From the NCBI GenBank assembly GCA_016271365.2, contig CM057449.1:1569178501-1569242500 (forward strand): 64,000 nt of DNA. Reading direction: 5' to 3'. This DNA comes from Neoceratodus forsteri (lineage: Eukaryota > Chordata > Ceratodontiformes > Ceratodontidae). Positions within the stretch are counted from its first letter, which is position 1. Each line of letters begins with the position of its first letter. The notes beneath the pieces were generated by a model. That model was given only the letters and a program-made list of their open reading frames with translations. It was not told the origin of the DNA and searched no databases. Both the position numbers and the translations under genes were made by a program. Shown here in pieces: positions 32,693-43,397 of the stretch.

Positions 32693-33200
32693 CAAATGCA
32701 AATAACTTTAAAATAAAAAATGACAGCATGACACTGTGAGCACAAAAGTTGTTCACAAAAATATCTACAAAATGATTGGTGTTCCATTTATAGATACCGT
32801 TTACTTTTAAAAAATTAGTAAAAAGGCAGCAGAAAATTTTATTTTTCACTTTTTCAACAAACAAATGCAAATAATATTAAAACAAAAAATGATAGTAGCA
32901 TGGTACTGTAAGCATAACATTTGTTCAGCACAAAAATATCCACAAAATGAGTGGTGTTTCATTTATGTGTGCCTTTTAGTTTTTTCATAATTAGCAAAAA
33001 AAACAGCAGAAAGTTTATTTCTTTTTCACTTTTTGCAACAAACAAATGCAAATAGCTTTAAACTGAAAAATGACAGCATGGTACTTTGAGCACAAAAGCT
33101 TTTTGGTACAAAAATATCCTTCAAATGAGTGGTGTTTCATTTATAGATATCTTTTAGATTTTTATAATCGGCAAAAAATGGCAGGAACTTAAATTTTTTC
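32693..33200. repeat. Tandem repeat, about 175-bp unit, left arm of the TTAA transposon
   Basis: Three units begin with CAAATGCAAATA at 32693, 32863 and 33043. Each contains GACAGCATG or similar, CACAAAAG and AATGAGTGGTGTTTCATTTA. Inverse units lie in the right arm at about 34520-34990. Confidence 0.8.
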
Positions 33201-33792
33201 ACTTTTATTGAAGGTATGGCATAAATGGAATAAGCTACTTCCCTACTGGAAATATTGTTAACATTTTTTGTTCTCGTGTCCTCCTCCTCCAGGTAACCAA
33301 ACTGCAATTTGATTTTCAAATAGCTCCCACTTCCTGCCTTCCAAACCGGGAAGGGGGGGCGCAAAACTGTTGTAAGCTTAATGTTTCTATTTCTATGTTC
33401 CCTTCCTCTGTCAGCCTCGCTGTGACCAGCTGAGCCACTGATTCTCATATTCCCACTTTACGTTATCAGGCAAAGTGATCTAAGGCACATTGCATTTCTC
33501 ATGCAACCACCCATCGACACTTCCTTACATTTAGTCAGTGGACATGAAAACTGCTTTTGCCATACTATTCAGAGCTGCATCTCATTCTGATGCCATTTGC
33601 CATTTTTTGGTTTTATTTTGTGTCATTCAGCTGTGTGCCATTTAAGTTAGTGTGTTACTTCTTTTTCCAGTCGGAGCCAGGGACCTGGTCCTCCTCAGAG
33701 CAGCCACCTGCTCATTCTCCCACGTCCTTAGCATGCACTTCAATGGCAGCACAGGTGCCTTTGGCAACTGAGTGAAGACATCCACATTTCTC

Positions 33793-34465
33793 AGGTTGTT
33801 GATTGCACTCAGTTGCACCTCATGCCTCAGAACACACCTGGGGCATGCGGTAATGTAGCATTACCACACACCCTGTTGTGTGTTATTGCTTATTTACAAT
33901 TTATAATATGATTCTTTGGGAATTTTATATTGTACTTCCCAGGTGGTTGAAGACACTTGGCTGTGCCTTGTGCCTCACAACCCACCTGGGGCATGCAGCA
34001 ATTTAGCCTTGCTGCACACCCTGACATGTGGTACTGATCTCTTAAAATTTATAATGTATTCTTATTCAAATTACATACCGCATGTCCCAGGTGGTTGAAG
34101 GCATCCAGCTGTGCCTCATGCCTTATAATCCATTTGGGGCATACAGCAATTTAGGCTTGCTGCACACCCTGCCATGTGTTATTGCTTACTGGGAATCATA
34201 CCCCACACTTCCCAGGAATTTGAAGGCACTCAACTGCACCTCATGCCTCAGAACCCACCTAGGCCTCACAGCAATTTAGCATTGTCATACACCCTGCCAT
34301 GTGTTATTGCTTACTTATAATTTATGATGTGATCTTATGGGAATCATATACCACACTTCCTAGGTTGTCGAAGGCATTCAGCTGTGCCTCATGCCTCACA
34401 ACCCACCTTGGGGGTGCAGTAATTTAGCACTGCCACACACCCTGCCATGCGTTATTACTTGCATG
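33793..34465. repeat. Tandem repeat, about 147-bp unit, five copies, centre of the TTAA transposon
   Basis: Units start near 33793, 33940, 34088, 34213 and 34361 with (C/T)AGGTxGTTGAAG or close variants. Each contains CTCATGCCTCA-, CCACCTGGGGCATGC- and CACACCCTGCCATGTG-like blocks. The fourth unit is shorter. No open frame is conserved across units. Confidence 0.82.
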
Positions 34466-35576
34466 CCATACCTCCAAAAAAGTGAAAAAAAAATTAATTT
34501 CCAGCCATATTTTGCCGATTATAAAAGATATCTATAAATGAAACACCACTCATTTGGTAGATATTTTTGTGCTGAACAACTTTTGTGCTCAAAGTGCTAT
34601 GCTATCATTTTTCAGTTTAAAGCTTTTTGCATTTGTTTGTTGCAAAAAGTGAAAAATAACTGAACTTTCTGCTGTTTTTTGCTAAATGTAAAAAAACTAA
34701 AAGGCACATATAAATGAAACGCTACTCATTTTGTAGATATATTTGTGCTCAACAAATGTTGTGCTCACAGTACCATGCTACCATTTTTTATTTCAATATT
34801 ATTTGTATTTGTTTGTTGAAAAAGTGAAAATTGAATTCTCTGCTGCTTTTTTTTTACTAATTTTTAAAAAAACTAAATGGTATCTATAAATGAAACAAAT
34901 CATTTTGTAGATAATTTTGTGCTGAACAACTTTTGTGCTCACAGTACCACGCTACCATTTTTCATTTTAAAGTTATTTGCATTTGAATATGGTTAGCACA
35001 GCTAGTATACATCTGCACAGCTGGGCATCTCTCTCTTCAATGACATCATCAAGGCAGCCATTTTAGGATTCTTAGAGCAGGATTTTTTGAATCAGGAGAG
35101 GCTGTGTTTACAATTTTCCAATGCCATGAAACTGCATTTATCCTGCTTTAATAAATGCAGTTTCAGCATAAATGTAAATGACAGCCTCTCCTTTACAAGA
35201 CTACGGAGTCATTTTTTAAAAAACAAAATGTGTAAAAAAGATGGTTTTGGTATCCTTTAAGGATTTCTTATATCTATATTAATCATGACATTATTATTGT
35301 TTTATATGGCTGCTGAATCCTTTTTATTTAAAAAGGCATTATTAACTGTATTTATGGAAATGGAAAAAGCACGAAAAGAGAGAACTAGTAGGAAGTTTAG
35401 TAGGGACAGTAAAGAGCTACACAAGGTGGCCAACCTAGAGTTTGGTGGGGGGGTAGAAGAAAAGCAAAGAGAAAAGCGTTAACTGTTGTGCAACAGAGGT
35501 TTTGGTAGCCAGGAAATAAGGAGCTAGAAAAGCGGTCCATCAGTCACAGCTGAGGGTGTAGGCTAACTCCACCACA

Positions 35577-35590
35577 CACCTCCCTCCTTA
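35577..35590 (-). promoter_or_regulatory. Polypurine tract of the Gypsy-like element
   Basis: Read on the minus strand, TAAGGAGGGAGGTG lies directly before the 3' LTR start (TGTGGTGGAGTT). It is where plus-strand DNA synthesis is expected to be primed, and it fixes the polarity of the element. Confidence 0.7.
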
Positions 35591-36374
35591 AGAGAAAAAC
35601 AGTTCCCAAAACTATACTGTTTTTTCAAGAACACCCTTTGTCATAAATATTCTACCAAAACAGTAGAATGGGGGTTGGTTGAAACTTTCAGTCACCCACT
35701 ATGAAAGCTCCACCCCAGGATCCCTTAATGAGCTATTTTTAGTATCATTCACCATACCAAGTTACTGCAATAAGAACAGGTTACTCACCTGTAACAGTAG
35801 TTCTAGGAGTGGTATATGTTGTTCATCCACATTTCTTGGCATGTCCCTTTCCCCTTTAAATCTTGCCGGAAGTCTTCAAGCTGGCTCCTCCCACCCACCC
35901 AGGTGGTATAAACCTCGGCTCCACTCCATGACGCCAGATCTTAGCCCGCTGGAAGCCAGGTTGTGTGCCTAAAGCCGGGGAGGTCAGGTGGGTGCGTGTG
36001 GATGAAAGTACAGTAACGCAAGAACTTACCGTAACAGTAGATCTTCGAGAACAGCTCTTGCAGCAGGTTACACCATTAGGACTGAAGCCGGCAGGCACCA
36101 GGACCCCACGGAAAAATTCTAGCTAGCAGTATCCAGCGGGGGACTGCCCCTGACGTCGGCCCCTCCCTGACGTCAGGCATCACATAAAAGGGGGCGGTCC
36201 CCTAGCATCCCCAGTTCTCCCACTGGAGAGTCCCAGCTCAAGTGTGACATCTGAAGGGGAGACCGAAGATCCGCTTCCAAAGAAAGGTTAGAAAAAAGGC
36301 GTCAAAGGATGCTGTAGCCTAAAAACTAGGTCAGAAGACTCAAACTCCAGAGGGGAAGGTGGGAGGGAAATTAC

Positions 36375-36480
36375 CTGCTGCAAGAGCTGTTCTCGAAGAT
36401 CTACTGTTATGGTAAGTTCTTATGTAACTGTACTATCTTACGTCAGGAAACAGCTCTTGCAGCAGGTTACACCATTAGGA
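36375..36480. repeat. Internal complementary region of DIRS copy G
   Basis: Sequence to 36434 (…TATGTAACTGTACT) inverts the left end at 36007. From 36435 (ATCTTACGTC) it inverts the right end at 41911. Confidence 0.83.
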
Positions 36481-36545
36481 CTGATTCCCAAGCAGTAAGG
36501 GAACAATTTGCTACCGGGAGGAGGGTAGGAGAGATGACTCAGACT

Positions 36546-37760
36546 TCAGGACAAGAGTCCTTGAAGGACCGCCAAGCCAAATCCAGCTCTACACCTAGAG
36601 GCAATGTCCAAACTGTAGTGTCTGATGAAAGTGTGCACAGTGCTCCAAGTCGCTGCCGCACAGATGGCTGAAGTGGAGACATTTTTGAGCGCAGCAAAAG
36701 AGGTAACCACCCCCCTCGTAGAATGACCCTTCACTGGTCCTGGTAAGGGTTTATTGTGCTTCTGATAACAGAACATAATGCACTTGACCAACCATCTGGA
36801 AAGCGACTGTTTCGAAACAGGAGCACTGAGCATCCGCTGTGTGTAGGAAACAAAGAGCTGATCCGACTTACGATGGGCTTTGGTTTTCATCAGATAATAT
36901 CTGAGACATCTATGCACATCTAGAGTGTGCAACAGGGCCTCCTCCCTGTTACCGTAATTTGGGTAATACACCGGCAGGTCTATATCCTGGTTGAGTGTGA
37001 CCACTGAGACCATTTTTGGGAAGGAACTTAGGATTTGTTCTTAAGGACACCCTGTCCTTATGAAAAACCAAATAAGGATCCTTGCATATGAGTGCATGAA
37101 GCTCAGAAGCTCTTCTGGCAGAAGTAACAGCAACTAAAAGGAGCGTCTTCCAAGCGAGGAGACGCAGCTTGCAATCCGCGGCTGGTTCAAAAGGAGGTAG
37201 AGTAAGCTGCTCTAAAACAAAGGAGAGATCCCAAGGTGGAACCGGATCTCTGATAGAAGGTTTCAGGTGCAGGATGCCACTCAAAAAAGTGCGTGAAGCC
37301 TCTAGTTGAGCTAGAGAGCTATGACCTATCAGTGAATGATACGCCAAAATGGCACACAGATGAACCTTAATGGAAGAGTAGGCAAGGCCTGCCTCGTACA
37401 GGGTTAGAAGGTAGTCTAACACTGACCTCTCTGAACAATCCAATGGGGTCAATCCGCGAGCTTGAGCCCAGATGAAAAATCTGCACCACTTCATGGTGTA
37501 AGTGGCATGAGTGGAGGGTTTTCTGGCTGCCGCCAGAATGTCTGCAACTTCCTGAGAAACCCCATATCTCAGGACTGCTATGTCTTTAGAAGCCAGGCAT
37601 GCAGGTTCAGCGACTGAAGATCCAGATGGACTAAAGAGCCTGCCTCCTGGGTCAGAAGTTGAGAGCTGAATGGCAGAGGCACCGGAGGTTCCTGGGTTAG
37701 CTGATGTAATAGAGGGAATCAAATTTGCCTGGGCCAAAAGGGCGCTACCAGAATCAGTGA
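36546..37760 (-). pseudogene. DIRS tyrosine recombinase, copy G (single frameshift)
   Basis: The frame 36949-37998 (349 residues, starting in the RNase H tail) carries the linker and the core-binding domain (AARKPSTHATYTMKWCRFFI, FLSGILHLKPSIRD). It also carries the first catalytic Arg box (TSARRASELHAL). The frame 36546-37013 carries LNQDIDLPVYYPNYGNREEA, VSKQSLSRWLVKCIMFCYQK, GHSTRGVVTS (H-x-x-R), TWSTVHTFIRHYSLD (His and Tyr). The two frames overlap at 36949-37013, so one frameshift in the TLNQDID region is enough to separate them. All catalytic residues are present. Confidence 0.85.
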
Positions 37761-38430
37761 CGCCTGCTCTTGTCGGAGCTTCAGTAAAACCCTCTGGATC
37801 AAAGGGAAGGGTGGGAAAGCATAGAGGAATCTGCTCGTCCAAGAGAGGGACAACGCTTCTCACCAGAAAACACCAGGCCCTGGATCTAGCGAGCAAAAAT
37901 TGGGCAGTTTTGCATTGGATGGGGATGAGAAAAGGTCTAATTCTGGTGTCCCCCATCTGCGAAACAGATCCTCTGTGACTTCCTGAAGCAGTTCCCATTC
38001 ATGGACTCTGGCCTGTGATTGACTGAGACTGTCTGCGATTGTGTTGTCCACTCCGGGAACGTGCACTGCAATAGTATCTGCACCGTGTTGCAGTACCCAA
38101 TTTCAAACCCTTTGAGCCTCCCTGCAAAGGGGGTAGGAATGAGTGCCTCCTTGTTTGTTGAGATAGTACATCACCGCAGTATTGTCTGTTTGAATCAAAA
38201 GAGTACCTGGTGGAATGTCCATTTGGAATGCTTGTAGGGCATAGAGGACGGCTCTCATCTCCAGAATATTTATGCGCAGATGGAACTCTAGAGACGACCA
38301 TGAGCCTTGAGTCCTGACCCCATTGAGGTGCGCTCCCCATCCGGATCCCAAGGCGTCCATGGAGAGTGTCACTAAAGGAGGTGGCGCCATGAAGGGGACT
38401 CCTTTCGAGTGATGGTCCGGGACGAGCCAC
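37760..38430 (-). pseudogene. DIRS RNase H domain, copy G
   Basis: The frame 38103-38390 reads TLSMDALGSGWGAHLNGV, where the Asp is kept and the usual TDAS is MDAL. LRINILEMRAVLYALQAFQM (Glu), LIQTDNTAVMYYLNKQGGTH (Asp) and CREAQRV follow. The frame 37860-38066 continues VDNTIADSLSQSQ and RWGTPELDLFSSPSNAKLP. An in-frame stop near 38105 separates them. The frame then runs into the recombinase ORF. Confidence 0.8.
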
Positions 38431-38441
38431 CATTGCCAGTC

Positions 38442-39444
38442 TCAGATGATGGCATTCGTGATCCGGACTGAATGCTGCATATGAACTTGCTTCTGGTCCC
38501 ATTGAGCCTGCAACATCCATTGGGTAACTCGCATATGGAGTCGGGCTAGGGGAACCGTTGCAATGGCAGCCGCCATATGTCCGAGCAGGCAAAGAACAGT
38601 CCTGGTGGGCATCGTTGTCTTTGTCATTGTGTCCTGTATGAGGGATCTGATGTGTTCCACCCTGTCCGAAGGAAGAAATGCTCTCCCTTGAGTGGTGTCC
38701 AGAACTGCTCCAATAAATTGCTGAGTCTGAGATGGGACAAGGTGCGACTTCTCCTGGTTGATGATGATGCCCAACGATTGTAAAAGAGAACAGGTATCCT
38801 GAATCGCGGACATCAGGGCATCCCGAGAGGGTGCCATGAGGAGCCAGTTGTCTAGGTATGGAAAAACATAGTGGCCCTGCCTCCTGAGTTGCTGCTGCAG
38901 ACTGCCATGCCTTCATAAACACCCGAGATGTGGAAGACAGTCCGAATGGGAAGGCTCGGAACTGGTAGTGCTGTCCCAGAAACTCAAAGCGCAGAAACCT
39001 TTGATGCGTTCGAGCAATCGAGAGATGTAGGTAAGCGTCCTGCATGTCCAGCGATGCTAGCCATGCGCCTTCTTTGAGCATGGGGATGAGACCCGGTAGG
39101 GTCACCATGTGGAAGCGTTTATATAACACAAACGTGTTGAGATCGCTGAGATCTATGATCGGGCGCAAGTCCCCTGTTTTCTTTGGGACCAGGAAGAAGT
39201 GGGAATAATAACCTTTTCCTTTCTGGTCCGGTGGAACGTACTCTATGGCCTCCTTGTCCAGGAGGGCCAAGATGTCCTGCTGGATGAGCAGAGCATGCTG
39301 ACCCGAGTAACGGGAGAGCAGAGGAGGTCTGGAAGGTGGGTGGCTGAGGAACTCTAGAGTGTCCTCGCTGTACCAACTGTAACACCCACTGGTCAGAGGT
39401 GATCCTCTGCCATCCCGGAAGGTAATGAGAGATGCGACCCCCAA
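38442..39444 (-). pseudogene. DIRS reverse transcriptase, copy G (active site changed to YLDN)
   Basis: The 481-residue frame 37999-39444 contains the N-terminal half: LLDKEAIEYVPPDQKGKGYY, FLVPKKTGDLRPIIDLSDLN, LASLDMQDAYLHLSI (motif A) and FPFGLSSTSRVF. It then leaves the RT frame near 38870. The true frame continues through FPYLDNWLLMAPSRDALM and 38442-38837 (LGIIINQEKSHLVPSQTQQF, LDTTQGRAFLPSD). The second active-site Asp is Asn (GAC to AAC). Much of the low-coordinate part of the 481-residue ORF is out-of-frame readthrough. Confidence 0.85.
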
Positions 39445-40441
39445 CCTTTATCCTTTGATCCAGAGGAGGGGCGAGGGCTGGGAAGGAGTCATGCTGTGGT
39501 GGCACTGGGTCCCATTGTCTGGGCTGCCTTGGGATGCTTTGGGCCCTGGCCCGTGGGGAATCTGGCTTGACCTTTGTGACCAAAATTGCCCCGGGGTTGC
39601 TGGCTGGAACGTGGCTGTTGCCGTTGTTGCCTGCCACGAAAATGGTTCTGGTTCCTCGGAAAGGAACCAGATTTGGGCCTGTACATAGCCTGTACAGTCT
39701 GAACTGCCTCCCAGCATCCTGTAGCTTGGTGATGACCTTCTCGGATTCCTCACCGAACAGGACAGCTCCATTATAAGGGACGTCCAGGATATTCTTCTGA
39801 ACGTCTGGGGTGAAACCGGAGACTCTCAACCAAGAGTGTCTCTGAAGACAAATGCCAGTAGCTGCTCCCCTGGCGGCTGAGTCTGCTGAATCGTAAGCGG
39901 CTTGGAGGACCCGGGTCCCCATGTCCGACCCAGTATGAAGGAGGTTGAGCAGCTCCTCCTTCTTTTCGCCATCCAGAAAGTCCTTCAAAAGGTCTTGGCC
40001 CTGCTCCCAGAAGGCGTTTTGAAATTGCACCATGTGCGTGAGGTAATTCAAAGACCTTATCGAGCATGTAGCAGCCACATACATGCGTCTTCCCATAGAA
40101 TCTAATTGCTTAGATTCTTGGTCCGGAGGCTGGGTACTGAAGTGTTGCGGTCATTGAGACCGATCATGAGATGCTGTAATGACCAGTGAGTCTGCCAGGG
40201 GTCGCTGTGTCAGATACAGGTCCTCCATAGGAGCTCTGTAGAGGTGGTCAGCCTTCTTAGGAACAGCCGGTGTCGAGTGTGGACACCTCCAAGCTGCCAT
40301 GGTGATATCCATGAAGGTGTTCACTAGAGGTGGGACCACCACAGGCGTTGGGTCCTTTTGCCAAAGATAACAGGCAAGGCGTTGTCTCTCGGGGTCCAAG
40401 TCTTCAGTCTCCCATCCCATATTCTCCTGGATGTGCCTCAT
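39445..40441 (-). pseudogene. DIRS Gag-like protein, copy G
   Basis: The frame 39119-40096 (325 residues) contains MGRRMYVAATCSIRSLNYLT and HMVQFQNAFWEQGQDLLKDF. ATGICLQRHSWLRVSGFTPD, LDVPYNGAVLFG and a basic or Gln-rich tail follow. The frame 40151-40441 gives the N-terminal part (MRHIQENMGWETEDLDPERQ, VPKKADHLYRAPMEDLYLTQ, SLVITASHDRSQ). A single stop near 40150 separates them. This is the most complete Gag-like frame in the window. Confidence 0.78.
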
Positions 40442-41640
40442 GATTTTGGAGAAAGAGGGATCATCCAGCGGTGACCTTGGCTGGTCTCGTGGGTCTGGAG
40501 ATGGGGGACTATATGGGGATGGAGACCTGGAGGTATCGGACGCATCTGGTCTGGAGTCATCCCTCGGTGGGTGTCGTCTGTCCCTGGGATGTTTAGGGCT
40601 CGGGGACCCAGAGGGAGACCGTGATGGGCATCTTTTTCTCTCTCTAGATCTGCCCCAGGAGGTGGAGTTGGCTCCTTAGGGGTCGGGGATCTTGAGCCTT
40701 CACTCTCCCGAGGAGGGGGTGTAGGTAGTGGAGGTGGAAGAGGCTTACTGGGGACCACGTCCTTTCTGATGGTCTCCCACCAGAAGGTGAACAATTCCTT
40801 CACCTCCTGAATGTTCATGCCCGACGACGGGCCCGGCGTTGGTGTGGGTCTGTCGCCGGGGTCAGGTGTCGAGTCCTGGGGAACCACCGGATCTGTTGAC
40901 GGCTCCCCGGGTGAGCCAGCATCCTCCGTGCCACCTGTCTGGTCATCCGGCAGCCTCCTCTCCCGAAGACCCCTGACATCTGGTGTCACCCGGCATCGGT
41001 ACAACTGCTGTCGGGTCAGGAGTCCATTTTTCGGGCATCAGGTCAGGCACCTTTTTATTCTATGACGTCCACTTAAGAGGCGTCAGATCCTTGGTCTTCC
41101 TTTCTAGGGCCTAGGGAGGCCGGGAGACTGACCTGAGGTCGGTGTCCTGACATCAGCCTGACACCCCGCTAGATTTTGAGGAAGATTTCCTATGTTTTTC
41201 TGAAGAGTCAGGCCTGGAAGAAGAGTCGGGCACCCAGTGGGTCTTAAGCGGGTGCAAGGAGGCTGAAGAACCCCCTGAAGACTTTACCTTAACTGGGGGC
41301 AGTTGGAAGCAGGCCTGTGAAGGAGAATGGTCGGACCGCATAGAGCTGGAGCTGACCCTGGATTCAGAGGCCCTGCTGGGGGATCCCAACCTACCCGAGT
41401 CCCGGTGCTTCCTGGTCTTATGGGAAGAATCCCCTTTGGAGGAAGGTCTTTTTTCTATTTTGCAAAGTTTCTCTTCAAGAAGGAACCCCTGAAGGGCCTT
41501 TTGGCAGCGGATCCTGGTCCTGCTATTAAATTGTTGGCAGATGGAGCAGGCCTGGGTGTCATGTTCCAGGCCCAGGCACCTCACACAAGTGAATGATGGT
41601 GGGGGAGGGATCTGCTTGCAGGCGCACTTTGAGTGTCCTT
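40438..41640 (-). pseudogene. 5' coding region of DIRS copy G with a zinc-type motif
   Basis: The frame 41153-41584 begins MRCLGLEHDTQACSICQQFN, preceded upstream by another Cys, giving CxRCLGxxHxxxxCxxC. A basic RIRCQK stretch and a Lys/Arg/Ser-rich segment follow. The frame 40438-41004 is Pro-rich (PTPTPGPSSGMNIQEVKELF, PPLPTPPPRE). A conserved MNIQEVKELFTFWW block precedes the Gag-like part. The motif is shared with copies D, E and F. Confidence 0.62.
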
Positions 41641-41911
41641 GAGAGGAGTTGGAGAAGTAGACATGGATTTGTTTTGTAAGATTTTGCGCATCGTGTCGTT
41701 GATGCAGGCGTCCATGAGTCGATGCTGGAAGTCGACGGAAAAGAACTGGGGATGCTGGGGAACCCCTTTTATATGATGCATGACGGGAGGGGCAGACATC
41801 AGGCGGTCCCGCTGGATACTGCTAAGGGAATTTTTCTGTGGGGTCCTGGTGCCTGCCGGCTTCAGTCCTAGTGGTGTAACCTGCTGCAAGAGCTGTTTCT
41901 CGAAGTAAGAT

Positions 41912-42000
41912 CAACATATACCACTCTTAGAACTACTGTTACAGGTGAGTAACCTGTTCTTCTTGGAGCGCGGATATGTTGTTCATCCACACTTCTTGGC
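41912..42000. repeat. Internal complementary region of DIRS copy F, high-coordinate part
   Basis: Sequence to 41960 (…TGAGTAACCTGTTCT) inverts the left end at 35773. From 41961 (TCTTGGAGCGCGGATATG) it inverts the right end at 47599. The low-coordinate part (35992-36006) lies beyond the nested copy G. Confidence 0.82.
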
Positions 42001-42099
42001 AGACTCCAAGCAGTTCTCTGGGAGGAGGGAGGCAAGGCGCATACCCCCTACTTAGGAAAAAGAGATTGGAGAACCGAGGCCCCAAAACCAGCATCCCGG

Positions 42100-43397
42100 C
42101 GTGACTCAAGGTCGATGTGATAGTGGTTAATGAAGGTGTTTGCTGACTTTCAGGTAGCAGCCCGACAGATTTCCTGGATAGGGATGTCCCTGGAAGCAGC
42201 CACCGATGCAGCAGTATGGCGGGTAGAATGAGCTGTTATCCCTCTGGGAGGCTCCTTGCCCGCCAACTCATAGCACAGACCTATGCATGATGTAATCCAT
42301 CTTGCAATGGTCCGTTTGGCTGCAGGTCTGCCAGAAGCAGCTTCAGCATAGGTGACAAACAGCTGGCGAACCTCTCCATGAATTTCCGCCGTTCTTTCCT
42401 TATAATAGGAGAGAGCACATCTCAGGTCCAAAGTATGGAGCCTGTACTCGCCGTCTGAGGTGTAGTTAGGGTAGTATACCAGCAGAGTCAATATCTGGTT
42501 AAGGTGAAACTCTGATAGCACCTTTGGAAGGAATTTCGGGTGGGGGCGCAGGACAACTTTGTCCCTGTGAAAGACCGGATTAGGGGAGTCCACCGACAGC
42601 GGCTGAAGCTCTCCTGTCCTTCTGGCTGACGTGATAGCAGCCAGGAAGGCCGTCTTCCACAAGTGTGAGAGTGCACACTTGTGCATAGGTTCGAATGTCT
42701 TGCCCATGAGCTTTGCCAAAACCAGCAACAGATCCCACGGAGGTGGAGGTTCACGCACCGGAGGGAATATGTAATCCAGGCCTTTGAAGAAGCGCCCGAC
42801 CACTATCTCTTGTGCCAATGTTGGCTGACCGGCCCACGCCAGGTAAGCAGAAATGGCTGCCAGGTGCACCCTAAGGGTCGATGACCGCAGACCCCCTTTG
42901 GAGAGAGACCAAAGGTAGTCAAGGATGTTAGCCACAGAGCAGGATAAGGGGTCCAGACTCTTACCCTGACACCAAATGGAAAATCTCTTCCATTTGAAGG
43001 CATAATATTTCCTGGTCGATTTCTTACGAGATGCCTCCACCACGGTGTAGACATCCTCAGAAAGACCCAGAGCCTGGAACTCTAGCTGCTCAGGTACCAG
43101 GCTGTGAGGTGCAGGGATTGACGGTCCGGATGGAATACCTTCCCCTGGCTCAGTGATATCAGGTACAGGCGTGTACAAAGCCGCTCTGGGGCTCTGTAGC
43201 TGAGGCTGAGGAGATCTGGGTACCAGAACTGGTGCAGCCAATTTGGGGCTACCAGAATCACCTTCGCCTTGCCCCTCCTCACCTTGAGTAACACCTTGTG
43301 GATCAAGGGAAATGGAGGGAAGGCATAGAGGAGGCCTGGGGTCCACGGCCTCGAGAAGGCATCTCCATGCAGCGAGCCCTGCTGAGGGGGTGGGCAT
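42100..43397 (-). pseudogene. DIRS tyrosine recombinase, copy F (one stop before the catalytic tyrosine)
   Basis: The 415-residue frame 42150-43397 runs from the RNase H tail through the core-binding domain (ASRKKSTRKYYAFKWKRFSI, RFFKGLDYIFPPVR). It continues through the first Arg box (TSARRTGELQPL) and FLPKVLSEFHLNQILTL to AHSTRHTAASVAAS (H-x-x-R) and ICRAAT. The next codon is TGA, where other copies have TGG (Trp). Beyond the stop the same frame continues KSANTFINHYHIDL, holding the catalytic Tyr. So a single G-to-A change truncates an otherwise complete recombinase. Confidence 0.86.

Larger units (their letters stand above)
32425..35256. mobile_element. 2.8-kb TTAA-type transposon with long inverted arms and internal satellite arrays
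   Basis: The element is flanked by TTAA (32421-32424 and 35257-35260). Ends are AGGATACC and GGTATCCT, with inverted homology running on for several hundred bases (the block containing CCTAAAATGGCTGCCTTGATG in the left arm). Each arm holds about three units of a 170-180-bp tandem repeat with CAAATGCAAATA (32693, 32863, 33043; inverse at about 34625-34990). The middle (33793-34465) holds five units of a 147-bp tandem repeat. There is no transposase. TTAA targets and AGG-type ends fit Kolobok/T2 or piggyBac families. Confidence 0.75.
31897..35576 (-). repeat. 3' LTR of the Gypsy-like element, interrupted by a TTAA transposon
   Basis: LTR parts 31897-32424 and 35261-35576 align with 49090-49624 and 50088-50505, leaving an LTR of about 844 bp. 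A TATA-box-like ATATAAAA on the minus strand is at 32181-32188. The insertion of 2,832 bp at 32425-35256 duplicates TTAA. This LTR lacks about 107 bp present in the other at about 50180-50286. Confidence 0.85.
36007..41911 (-). mobile_element. DIRS-type retrotransposon, copy G (family 3), nested in copy F
   Basis: The left end is AGTACAGTAACGCAAG and the right end ...CTCGAAGTAAGAT. Family-4 sequence reads straight across the empty site (TGTGGATGAA|CAACATATACC), with no target duplication, as expected for DIRS. The internal complementary region is at 36375-36480, joined between 36434 and 36435. It has the longest frames of any DIRS copy here, consistent with its being the innermost and therefore youngest insertion in the nest. 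It is the same family as copy E but clearly diverged from it. Confidence 0.9.

Noticed and set aside
33793..34465. Five evenly spaced repeats as a CRISPR array
   Set aside because: The whole 147-bp unit repeats without unique spacers, it lies in a transposon, and the genome is eukaryotic.
37999..39444. A 481-residue open frame taken as one intact protein
   Set aside because: Only its N-terminal half matches DIRS RT. After about 38870 the conserved boxes continue in another frame, so the rest is readthrough.
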